This document shows positions 48,910 to 61,700 of a stretch of DNA of 64,000 nt, piece after piece. The position numbers and the translations under genes were made by a program. The stretch is from Tipula vernalis. Taxonomy: Eukaryota; Arthropoda; Insecta; Diptera; Tipulidae. Positions within the stretch are counted from its first letter, which is position 1. Each line of letters opens with the position of its first letter. The DNA lies in the NCBI GenBank assembly GCA_958295665.1, contig OY282558.1:62360789-62424788 (forward strand), read 5' to 3'. Below the pieces are notes generated by a model. That model made no database searches. It was not told the origin of the DNA and saw nothing but the letters and a program-made list of their open reading frames with translations.

Positions 48910-49767
48910 ATGGCCGGCAAAACAGTTTTACTAACTGGTGCCAGCAGTGGAATTGGTATTGAAACGGCACGAGAATTGGCGAAACGTGGAGCACACATTA
49001 TTATGGCGAGCCGAAATACGTGTGCTTCAGAAAAAATTAAAGCAGAAATTGAGAAAGAGACGAACAATACAAATATTGTGGTGAAATATTTAGACATCAG
49101 TGTACACAAATCGATTCGTGATTTTGTCGATGATCTCAAATCAACCGAATCAAAAATTGATGTTTTAATACATAATGCTGGTATTGGGTCAACGGTTGAA
49201 ATGACGGCCGATAATCAAAATGCAACGATGGCGACAAATTTATTTGGCCCATTTTTATTGACCGTTCTTTCAATTGATCTGCTAAAAAATGCGCCATCAG
49301 CCCGAGTTATATTTGTAACATCGCTGTTAGCATTCACTGGTAAAATGAATTTTTCAGAAATGGATGAAAGTGGCCAAATTCCAAATACGACTAAATCAAC
49401 ATACTGTATATCAAAATATGGTGAAATACTGTTGGCGCACGAAATGACCGATCGGCTAAAGAACACAAAAATTATGGTGAACTCATTGCATCCGGGTGTA
49501 ATTATAACGCCTATCATGGAATATAATAAAATTTATAAATTTTTGGTGAATTTTTTTTGGTTTTTGTGCAAAACGACCGAGGAGGGAGCCCAAACGACGT
49601 TGCATTTGGCGATCGATGATATAGGTGGTTCAGTATCGGGTAGATTATTTGTGGATTGTCGCCAGTTTAGTGTGTACACACGAGAGGCGGACCGCCAGAA
49701 TGGTCGAGTATTATGGGATAGATGTGAAAAAATTACAAAACTGGGTGCAGAGGAACCGAGAATTTAG
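48910..49767 (+). CDS. Short-chain dehydrogenase/reductase, retinol dehydrogenase 11-14-like
   Basis: The 285-aa frame starts at the ATG of MAGKTVLLTG. It is an NAD(P)-dependent oxidoreductase of the classical SDR fold; relatives oxidise or reduce retinoids and other lipophilic alcohols, often at the ER membrane. Visible landmarks: cofactor-binding TGASSGIG (9-16), NAG (89-91), Asn110, catalytic Ser138, and Tyr165-x3-Lys169. The conserved LHPGVI follows, then EGAQTTLHLA and a C-terminal DCR...LWDRCEK block typical of RDH11/12-like proteins. The whole catalytic set is present. No N-terminal membrane anchor is encoded here. A good splice acceptor ends at 48903, so an upstream exon could add an N-terminal anchor. 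Confidence 0.9.
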   Translation: MAGKTVLLTGASSGIGIETARELAKRGAHIIMASRNTCASEKIKAEIEKETNNTNIVVKYLDISVHKSIRDFVDDLKSTESKIDVLIHNAGIGSTVEMTADNQNATMATNLFGPFLLTVLSIDLLKNAPSARVIFVTSLLAFTGKMNFSEMDESGQIPNTTKSTYCISKYGEILLAHEMTDRLKNTKIMVNSLHPGVIITPIMEYNKIYKFLVNFFWFLCKTTEEGAQTTLHLAIDDIGGSVSGRLFVDCRQFSVYTREADRQNGRVLWDRCEKITKLGAEEPRI

Positions 49768-52700
49768 TTTTTGTGTGCGTGTGTGTTGAATTAAAATTTA
49801 GAAAACATTTAGATTTTGCGTTTTATTACGACTTGTGAAGTTGTACTTGTGAGCTTGTATTGTTGTTAACGTAGATATCGTCCATAATGCTATTGCAAAT
49901 TCCGAGATATTTCAGGAAGAGATTTTCCTCGGGTACGAAAATTGTAGACTAGTATTTGAAGTCTTATATGGGTAGCAAAAGCAATGAGTGCCAATTTACG
50001 TTGAACAGGGAAAAAATTTAATAATTCTTCGCTCCAATGATGTGGAATTGTACGGTGAATACTATTTAAGAGATCTGCTTCTAAATCATTTAAACTAAAT
50101 TTGACAGCTACTAATATTAAATAGCTAATTGAAAACTGAACCTCAAACAAATGCAATTCAATAAAAGAAGAGCGCTTAAGATTTGTTAAAGTAGTTGCAG
50201 CAACCATCAAAGGCGTCCAATCCCAAATTTACACACATTTGTTGAAATAGAAAATGGCGGTGTAGGGCTTGTACCAGAGATATTGAAAATATTTACGAAT
50301 GAACTACATAAACATAAGCAACAAAATGTATAATCATCAACAAAGAAGGTATATAGTATACCTTTGACCTTTAGGTGGCATAAAAGGCTTCACACCTCCT
50401 ACATCGGTTAAATTTTATGTAAAAAGATACCACTGTTCGCCAGTATCTTGGCACAATTGGATGTTTCATGAAAGCAAGCGGACTAGAGGAATTATGGACA
50501 ACAGCTTATCGAAATGAAACGGTGAAACATGATCTGATTCTGATTTTATCAGAAAATCGTCGATTTTTTAATTTTGCGGGCTATATAGAAGTCCAGTTAT
50601 GACAATATTTTTGTTTGTTGGGTTGGTATACTTGTCCCAGGGGAACTTTAATAATTGTCGCCATATTGGATGCTTAGTTTATTATTTACTGTCGAAAAGG
50701 TTACAGAGTTTTGGTCTGCTCGGCAATTTGGTATTTGGAACAGGGAAAAGACGCAGAGACATGTAAGGCGAATATGAAGCATGAGGCATTACAACGGTGC
50801 CACAATGGCCATGAGCTGTTTCGCTATAAATTCAGGCCAAGAACTCATAGTATACTGTGCCATTGAAATCGAAGATAACAGTATAATTCACTGCAGCTCT
50901 TTTCGGTCTTGCCTCTTCAGGAAGTTTCCATTTAGATGATTGGACCTTAGTTTCGTTTTATCACCAGTTATGACCCGTTTTGGATCGTCATTGATTTCAT
51001 TCAGCAACTTCTGAGCAATGTCCATTTGTTATTGCTTTTGGACGAAATTCAACAATTTTGGAGCCAATTTTGATGTCACACGTTTCATGGTCAAAACATT
51101 GGAAAAAAGTGTTTGGCATCCAAAGAACGCTTATACCACTGGCAGATGTTAGATTTGTTCATAGAAGACTTACCAAAGCATTCAACATTTTCCACAAGTA
51201 AAAATCGGCGAGCTAACCAAACCACAAACTAAGCATCCGGTATCAATATAAAGAGGTTTGATCAATCCTCGTATTTTCACCATTTGAAACTATTTTTGTT
51301 ATAGATACCGAAATGTTTCAAACCGAGCAGTCACAAGAAACCATCGCAATAAAAAAGAAAGCCAAGGGGAGTTGTCGCTAGGATGATCAAATTAAAAACG
51401 TCTAAACCAGAATGAATTTTAAGTCTCGAAATTTGTTATGTATTTGATGAGAGAAAACAAGAAATAGAATTGATAAAATTGATTTGGTTGCGATGACCAT
51501 CCACTGGTTAGGAAACAGATTTGTAATGAAATCTCTTCTAGAAAAGTTTCAAAATCCGCCACATTGATTCTTCATTAGGACGTGCTGCATCTCAAATTCA
51601 TTTATTATCAAATATGTTGGTTAAGTCAAATATGAAATATAAATGGGATTGGTGCATAATCGTAGAAATTTCCGTTTGGGGCAGAGACGGAGTTTCTTAT
51701 AAACCAAAAAATTAGATTTGCCAAAGAGAAATTTGTTTTTTAAACCAAATGGAACACACTCGCTTGTCAATTGATTTTAGTGAAATTTTATATCTAAGTT
51801 ATTAAGCCGAGTTTGTATCGTATAAAATAGAATTATTCACGCTCTGAAGAGTTGCTTGGGTCATGTCATTTGCGGTCGGCTTTCTTAAATAAAATAAGAG
51901 CTAAATTCAAGGAATATTGCTTAACACCACAAAAAGGAACTTGGTAGCATATTTGTGGGTGGATAAAATATTACATCTAAAGATTTTTAGGTTTTTTAAA
52001 TTAAACCATGGCTAAAATTCTAGGCGCTAGGAAAATATTTTCCTGACGTCGTATACCGAAGAAAATATTTTATATACTTTACATATTTCATATTTGTATA
52101 TTCGGAATTTAAGCTTGATTTGGGAACATCAAACATGAGCATAACAGTTTTTTCGCAGATGAAGTTAGGAACTCGGTACAAAGGCAGAACAACAAAAAAA
52201 AAATATTTTCATTACCTAGGAATTCTCTACTACTTTTCAACATTGTCTACGTCGAAAACTATTAACTACGCTACTATCGACATTTGCGTGTAGACAATCT
52301 CACATAAGGCGTAAATGCACAACACTGGACGAAAGCCAACAAATATGGTGCTCACCACACTTGATTTGGATAAAACTTATCAACAGATTCTAAACATTTG
52401 GACGATTTATCCATTTGGTTTTAGACAAAAGTTTGCTTCGCGAATTTTTGAGGGACAATTGCGATATGGTCGCTTAATTAGTTCAAAGGGAATTTAACCA
52501 TTTCCAGAATTAGTTTCGGTTATCGAGGCGAGACGAATTGGGATCTCATTGCCTTGCATATTCCTCTATTAAGCATTTTCTTTACATCTCGGAAGGCAAA
52601 CAATATTCACTGTTTATTAGCATAAGCTACTTATCTTTGGTTTTCATCGAAATCGAACAGCATTCAATTTTCATCCACTATTGATTTTGCTGCTATCACA

Positions 52701-55700
52701 GATTAACAGTGTGCCAAAAATATAGGAGTAGCATTGCGTCAAATCATCAGGATATTTTCTGCGACTTCGAAATGTTTTGATGAAATCCATATAGAGTTCT
52801 ATAGTCGGATTACAGATTTTCTAACAGTAAAATCCTTTACTGTTTATCGGTGAATTTTACGGATTCTATTTTAACGATTACTGATAAAAAATATCAAGTA
52901 TTTACCGATAATTTAAAATTACTGAAATTTTTGGTTAAATTCCATTTAGAAAAATGTGTAAGTCAGATCCATTTTCGTGCTTAAAACGAGGTAATCCCGG
53001 TTAGTAAAGGTTAACGTCAGCGTCCTGCCATCCAGATTTTCTATCAGCATAATTACCAACTTCGAATTCGTAGTTTGGGGGCTCCATCGTTTTACTCATA
53101 CTTTGCAATGCACCTTCAGCTTTCCTCTTCGATATTCCTTTTCTGCCATCATAAGCAGCTCCGACTGCTCTCGAGCTGCAGAGATTCCTGAAAATCACTA
53201 TACGTATGTTATGGGACGTTATCTGATTCTCTACAAATGCCCTAAAAAAATCAGGCATTATTGTTGCTTGCCAAAGCCGACAAAAGTGTAGAGCGGATGG
53301 TGTGGAATGAAATGTCATTCGAATCCGCCATCGGCTAAAACTCTTGAAGTTCCGGAGTTGCTCGTTGGACAGTTTCGTGCTATTATTTTCCAACTATTTT
53401 AGGCTAAGTAAACGCTTCGAAGGAGGCTGCAATGTTCTGATTATTTTAAACGGAGTAACTGTTATGTTTAACGTGGATAACAGCTACGCCTTTTCTGAGT
53501 ACGGTTGAGTTCCTATACTCAAAAATTATTGCCCCCACTAGAACTAGTGGGGGCAATAATTTTTTTTTTGTGATAACTTTATATAACACAATGAAATAGT
53601 TTTGTTGGATGAAAGTTACTATAATTTAGTGATTTTTTTTTTTTTTTGAATTTTCAGTTAAATCATCATTTTAAATGTATCGAAGAGTAGACGAACAAGA
53701 ACAGACGCAACAACTATCACAACAACGTTAAGGAACATTTGCTATGGTTAATACAAATTTGGAGATGGAGAGAAATCTCCCCCCACCTGCCGGTGGGAAA
53801 AATAGTGGAGACACAAAGAAAACAAAATTACAAACAAATTTACTAACTATCGACTGCATAGGCGGCTGAAAGAAACATTCCTTTCCTATCCTCCGATCTT
53901 GTTATATGTAAAAGGGTGTACGGTGGACCCGGCCTATTCCGGGAATCTTGCTTAGGCTTGGTCGTACATCTCAATCAATCAATCGTTTTAAATGTAACGA
54001 AGAAAATTCGATTTATTATTTTGTACCCGTAAAACGGAAATTTTTCAAAGTTTTCGAATAAAAATTTCGTTATTACCAAGTAGGGTTTAACACGTCAATT
54101 GCAAGCGCAAAAAAAATTCAGTTCAACAAAGCGCGAAGGAAAAATTTGTTTATTTAATTTTACCAACAACTTTTTGAGAAAGCTGAATAAATGCTAAATT
54201 AGTCAAATGTTTTGAAGATACATGATCAATCGATTAAAAAGCAATATTGTGCCAGGGTCCATAACACATTACTGTTACCTATCTGTTTGTGTTCATAATA
54301 TTTAAGCATTACTTGCAAAACACCAAGAACACTGTAACATGATCATATTACAGATCTTAATACAACTCAACATAAAGCAGCTATACTGAACCCTAGTAAA
54401 TTATCAAGTAATTCCGAACAATTTTTAATAATATCAAAAATCTCTTCGAATCTGCAAACTTACAAAAAATCTCGCAGAATTATATCAACATCAACAAAAG
54501 TTTTGAATTAACTGTAACATTATGCGAGTAACATAAACGAACGAGCAGGTGATCTCGAAAATATACCAAGCAACCAAATTCACAATATCCGAAATATAGT
54601 AATCCAAATTTATTTCAAGGAACTCGGATAGTTTCAAATACATATTCTCAAAAAATGTCACCTATGTAAATCAATAACCTCTAAATTTAACTTAACTTTA
54701 AATAACTCGATACTAAGCAGATCATTAATTTTGTAACAAGAAGCAACTTCATCGCCTGCAAATTTCGAGGAATATCGGAAACATCACAACTAATTTGGAA
54801 TTTCCCGAAAAACCCGAATAAGCTTAGGATCTTGGAATAATCTTAAAAAATCTCGAATATCGAAAATATTGATTAACGTCGATATTAAAATCTGAGAATC
54901 TGAAAATCTCGATAATGCAAAGAATCTCGAAAAAAATGAAAAAAGTCGAAAAATGTATCAAATAATAATATCTGTTAACTAATACTCAGCGATAGAAATT
55001 CGATTAGACTCGAATAACTTCGAAAAGTTCGATAATCTTAATATTCCCTTAAAAAATCAATAAATCACTAACAATCTGTAACAAAAAGACATCTCAATGC
55101 TAAGCAATTCAAAAGCACAAAAATACTTTCTCAGAAAAATAACTAGAAGACGTCGGACAATCACGAAAATATCGAATAACTTAACGCTAGTCAACCCCGG
55201 AAATCTAGGGTAATCTAAACATCTGCAAATCTCGGAGGTGAGTCTCACCTAACCCAGTGCTATACGCTTCTTTAATTGAATAGTCTAAAAAAATATACAA
55301 AATCTCGAATAATCTACGGAACTAATACAAACTCTAATCATTGTGATTGTTATTTGTCAGGGTCAATCAACCATTTCATTACCATATTTCAAACAAATCT
55401 TAGAATCGATCAAAAAAATGCATACCAAAGCAAACCAAAAAAACAGATTTTTGGTTAAAAAAGAAAAACTGAAATAAAGTTTTAAAATTTCTTTCATTCG
55501 AATAATAACCCAGTATCGAACTCGAAAATTAACGCTCACATATTCATATTTTAGTCCATTTTAGTGGTGAACAAGGAGTCCCTAGTACCTCTAGCTAAAA
55601 CTAAGGGGGTTATCGACTTCGGTTTCGGGTCGATTACCCTTAAGGTGTTCAAAAAGGATGAGGCCGAAGCAATTGCGGAAGACCTACCAGGGAAAGAGCA

Positions 55701-58700
55701 GGGAGAGGGTGGCGACACACAGGACGTTGGGAGCTCTGTGATGGAGCGATTGACGGCCATGGGTAGTCACCTATCCCTGGACTCGAACGAGGAGGATCGG
55801 GTCGAGTCGATGGAGGAGGAGGGTGGCATAAAGAGCCAACACTTAGCACCGGAAGGGAGCGTCAGGAGTGATGATGTCCCCCTGGGACCGGGAGATTAAA
55901 CCCTGCCGCGACAGCGGAGGGTATATGAAGGAAGGTAAGTGGATCTGTGCATGCTGAGCACGGTTCAGATTAATCTTCACCATTCTAAGGCTGCCTCGGC
56001 AGCCTTGATCCTCAGACTGACCAAATTGGATGAGGACATAATCCTAGTTCAAGAACCCTGGATTAGTAAAAACAAGATCTGTGGCCTCGGTTTAAAAGGA
56101 TATACAATTTTATACTCTTCTAAGTCCGATAAGATCAGGGGTGCTATTCTTGAACCTAATTCGCAATATGAAAATTTTCGTAATGTTTCAAGAATAGCAC
56201 CCCAGATCTTGCATTCTAGCTAAAAATAACTTGAGTATTTTTCTTCTTCCACAATATAGTAGTGGAGACGTAACGGCAGTCGGCCTGGAGACGGGAGGCT
56301 GCTTACTATGGCTGGTTTCAGCCTACATGAACCGAGAGAAGGAGGTTCCGCTGGATAACCTTGGGGAACTGATACTCGAAGCGGGACGGGAAAAGATCGG
56401 CGTATTACTGGGTTGTGATGCAAATGCGCACCATACAATCTGGGGTAGCACCGACATCAATGAAAGGGGTGAATACTTATTTGATTACTTATTGGGTACT
56501 AACCTTGCAGTGTGTAATCTGGGGCAATAGTCCACTTTTATTATTAGTAACAGGCAGGAGGTACTGGACGTTACCTTTGCATCGGACTTCATTATATATA
56601 TGGTCAAAAAATGGCGGGTGGCGAAGGAGCACTCCTTCTCGGACCATCGGTACGTGACGTTTAATATTGACATTCACGCTGTTACCCGGAAATCCTTCAG
56701 GAATCCTAGAAGGACTAACTGGAACAAATACGGGGAAGTGTTAGTGGGACTCTTACCGACCGATGCTCAGAAGCAGCCAGCCACAGAGAAGGAGCTGGAT
56801 TTCCTGGTGGAGGAAATCACAAGCGCCTGTAACTTGTCCTTGGACACTGCTTGCCCCAGGAGAATACCTAAAGGGAAGCAGAAACCGGTATGGTGGTCCA
56901 GGGAGCTGGGAATCCTACGTTCAGGGTGTAGGAAAGCATTCAATAGAGCAAAGGGCAAAAATAAAACCCAGTAATTGGGCGACTTCTCAACATGCGTACT
57001 GGAAAGGGAGATCTGTGGACACGGCTCTGCATTCCCTGGTGCGAACAATTGAGAAATCAATCCGCTCGAAAGAGTACTATATGGTAGCCTTCCTCGATAT
57101 AGAGGGCGCCTTTAACAATGTCAGGACGGAGGGAGCTCGGGAAGGACTGCCTTTCTTAGGTGTGGACGACCTCTTAGGGAGATTGATAAATCAGATGCTA
57201 GAAGGCAGGATTATTAACGCGGATATGGAGGAAACCACCATTAGGAGGCGAGTAGTTAGAGAAACTCCGCAAGGTGGTGTCCTATCACCTCTTCTCTGGA
57301 ACATAGTTATCAATGGATTACTTTTGGAACTGGAGAGGGAGGGAATAGGAGTGATAGCGTATGCAGATGACGTGGCGATCGCGATCTCGAGGAAGTATCT
57401 AGGCACGATTAAGGAGGTCATGCAATACGTGCTCGTAATCATTACAAAGTGGGCCAGCAAATGTGGGCTGGGTATAAATCCATCCAAAACAGAGTTGGTA
57501 CTCTTCACCAAGAAATATAAAATTCCGGTAGTCGCCCCTCCTACCTTAAATGGCACGGCACTGGCCTTTACTGATAAGGCAAGATTTCTGGGCATAATCT
57601 TGGACAGTAGGCTAAATTGGATGCCCAATATTTTAGAGAGGGTAAAGAAGTCTACCATGGCTCTGTACTCATGTAGGAACGCCGTCGGAAGGATATGGGG
57701 TCTAAAACCAGAGCTGGTACACTGGCTTATCACCGCTGTAGTCAGACCGATTCTGATGTACGGGGTGAGTGTGTGGTGGCCAGCACTAGACAAAAAAACT
57801 TAAAAGAATAAAATAGAGAAGGTACAGAGAACGGCCTGCTTGCTTATAAGCGGGGCACTGAGGACAACCCCTACACGTGCTCTGGAGGCTATGTTCTACC
57901 TTCTTCCTGTCGACATCTTTGGTAAGCAGAGAGCGGCAACTACGGCTGCACGACTCTCTGCCGTGTGTGAGTGGAAATATCTTCAGACGGGCCACTCGAC
58001 GATTGGCAGGTCGCTAAAGGCAGATATGGAGAATAGTGACTACACAATACCGGTTGTTTGCTTTGAAAACGGTTTCCGGACTCTTCTCCCCTCAAGGGAA
58101 TCCTGGGGGAACATGCCAATAGCAGAAACTGGTTGTATACAATTTTACACTGACGGCTCCAAGCTAGACGGCAAAGTCGGAGCAGGAGTCTTTTGTGACA
58201 AATTAAATGTGAATATATCCGTTCGTCTTCCTGATCACTGCAGTGTGTACTAGGCGGAGGTGGTAGCGATTGAGGAAGCGCTGACTTGGTTGAGGCATAA
58301 TGTCATATCCACAAGGAATATAACAATATATGTTGACAGTCAGGCGGCAATCAAGTCGCTGGAATCAGTTTCTTTGACATCTGTGGTGGCATTGAAGTGC
58401 CGCTCATCTCCTAACGAGATGAGTGAGCAGTTCAATATCCAGATAGTCTGGTCCCCAGTCACTCGGACGTACTGGGGAATTGCAGGCAAGGTACAACTCT
58501 CTAATTGAAACCGGAAAGGGCAAATCTGGGGAGGCCCATAGCGGCGATTTTTAGGGCGCTTGGTAATGAGGCGATAGCCTCGGCGCAGAAGAGTTGGACT
58601 AACACCATAACATGCAATGTAGCGCGGCAAGTCTGGCCGAAACTGGACTTAAAGCGCTCCAAGCCGCTACTATCACTACGCAGACCTGACTTAGGTATAG

Positions 58701-61700
58701 TCATGGGGGTACTCACAGGACATTGCCTCATTGGGGAGCATGCGAGGAGGCTTGGGTCAATGACAAATGACTTCTGTAGAAGCTGCATGGATGAGGAGGA
58801 GGAAGAGACTCTCAGCCACTTCCTCTGATCATGCCCGGCGCTAGCTTACAGGAGGCATAAATATCTGGGCAAGTATAATTTGGACGGACTTATGGATCTC
58901 AAGAACTGCAATGTGCGAGATATTTTACGCTACATAAGTAGCTAAAATTGGTTCCAGTGAAGGTGGAAGGGGAGTAGGATCCCTCGGTATCACAACGGAC
59001 CGTCATCGGTCTAAGTGTGCGTTTTGGCAGCCGCTCTAACCTAACCTAACCTAACCTATTCATATTTTCACGACTTTGAGAATGGCAGTTCTTGAAATTC
59101 TTAATACGAAAGTCGAAACACGAAGATACTGAAAATCGGTTAATAAAGGATCGATTAACGGAAAAGTTGAAATTAATCATCAACCCATAACCATTTTTGA
59201 TTTTTCCACCAAAATGTCCTCAGCTGCTATGCTGCTGAGTCTAATAGTATAGCTAGTAACAAATTTTGTAGCAGAATTAATGGTTCTTGAAAACTTCAAG
59301 ATTCTTTGCTCTGAATTTAAAAACTTTATCAGAGATAATTAATTGCTGTTGGCATTGGTAGCAGCAAAAATTTCAAAAAGAAAGAATAAGAATAAAAAAA
59401 AATAAAAATAACGAAAAGAATTCGAACGCACCCGTGTTAATGTTCCCGTTTACGTTCTTTTAAGTTAGTTTCTCAAAATTCCGCGTACGGAAAAGAAACT
59501 CGTGTGTTGGTCTTACCTCAATTTTTTACTTTCTTTAACGTTAGTAACTTTTAATTTTGGGATCCGTTAAGTCCAAAAAATTTGGTTTCGAAGTGGTTTC
59601 TGTCGGTGTATCTGTCTGTCTACAGACCATACAGAATTAAACAACCAGAAGGGGACATTGCGTGGTACTGATGTGCTTAATCGATTTTTTTTGTTCTGTT
59701 TTGCTTATTTTCTCATAAACTCTTTAACTAAAAAGCTGCTGAACAATAACTTAATACTTAACACAAAATCTTATACCTTCGCCAAGACAAGGTCAAGAAC
59801 GTTATGTTGCTTCTGGGTATTCTGTGGTTTAACATTTAACCAATCGAACTGAAACTTCATATTTAAGTTTTTTTTCTTAAATTGGCAGTTCCTAGTGAAT
59901 TTTAATGAAAATCGGTTAACCGGAAGTGGCGGCTTCCACGTGCTACAGAATTTACAGAAAAACTATAACAACAAAATGTTTAAAAAAAAATAAATAAAAA
60001 AATAAAACCAAAACAACAAATTAAAAATTTTACAAAAATTTGCTTAATAAGCCTCTCAAGAGTCTCCGTTTATTAAAGAAAGTCGGGTGTTGGCTCACCT
60101 CAATTGTTTTATCTGATGTTTTTTTTATCTCTGACCGGTCGGACCATTTTAGAGAATGGCGTTTCCTGGTTGAAATGTGGTGATTGAGCTGGAGGTGAAC
60201 TTGTTTATTGCAGATACTTTTGAATTTACAGTGTACAAGCCGTAATTACTATTTTTAGATTTTTTGTTTGGAAATGCGTTTCGATAGGGATTCACCTTAT
60301 CTTAAATTAGCATTCTTCTGCTATCTATTGAGAACTTTAAAGTTCCAACCCTAAGGCGAATATGAAGACGAAAATGGGGAAGTATTCAGCAATTTCAGAC
60401 GACCCTCCATGCTGTGTCACACCATTATGTACTCCCCTTTAAAGAAAATTAGGACCGCCAAACCAAAAATCTGAGCAATCTCTTTCGGTAAAAAAATATT
60501 GTGTAATGCTTTCTTAAAGAAAAAATTCATGTGATAATTCGCTCTTATCGTAGTATAATATTTTCTGTCCAAAATCCAATACGGTCATTTTAACGGCCAA
60601 GTTCAATCCCATGATGACTTCATCTTCTTATTGGTATTGAGTATTCTTAATACTTTTGTTTGCGATCCTCTTGAAGTTTCGCGTTCCAAAAGATTTCTTT
60701 TTTTTTTTACCTATAATGCCTAGTACGCTGGTTCAAGTGAAATAAAATTTTCACTGGTCTCCAAAAATAGGAAGAAAAATCTGACGCGAAAAATTTGTTT
60801 AGCGATTCTCGTAAAATTTTATGTTAGATAACTTCAATTTGAAATTTAAAAACCAAAATTAAAATTGAATGCAATATGCGGTTGAAAAACAAGAAACTCA
60901 AATGATGAAACGTCAAAATTTATCTTCACATTTATCGTCCGGTAAGATAAAAATGAAGTGAAAAATGTGTAAACATAGAAACATCTGTATCCTAATACGA
61001 AAACCACCATAACACTAAGTAGCTAAACTGCATATCGCAAAGTGAAATTCAGCGGTGTCATTTTTATATGAGAAATTTCATTTCACTTCGGTAGCGTACC
61101 GACCTTTAAAACCAAAACAAGCCGAGTACAACCTAAACTGTTCTCAATACAAATATTTGAGTAAATAAATAATTCGCCTAAATGTTGATATTTATAAACG
61201 TTTGCAATGTTTTAATACTGTGACGGTGACACCTAGATTGTAATAGAACAAGTTAAATTAATAGCTCAATGTTTTACTGTACTAAATGGAATTTTCCATG
61301 ATAAAAATTGTTACGTAATGTTTCTACGCTATTCCAACTGGAAAAGTCGTGAACTTTCGAGAAGCTTGGTTTGTGTATATAAAAAGGCGAACAAGATCGA
61401 ATTGGATTATTCGTATTTGGAACGCGATAGAGTAAACTTGTAAGATTAAGTAGTAATATTTGGTAAGCGATAGTATAAAGATTAAAAGGAATTAAAAAGT
61501 GATTTAAGTGATTTAAAAAAGTGTTATAAGTGCGATAAATAAAGTAAAAGTGATCAGTAAATTTTAAGAATAATTTATATAAAGTGATTTTGTGAATTTT
61601 TATTGATAAACTGTGTTGTAATAAATTTTGTGAAATAAATAAATTCGTTGGTGATAAATTGAATTGAGTTTGTATTATTCACAATCCAGTGATACGAACC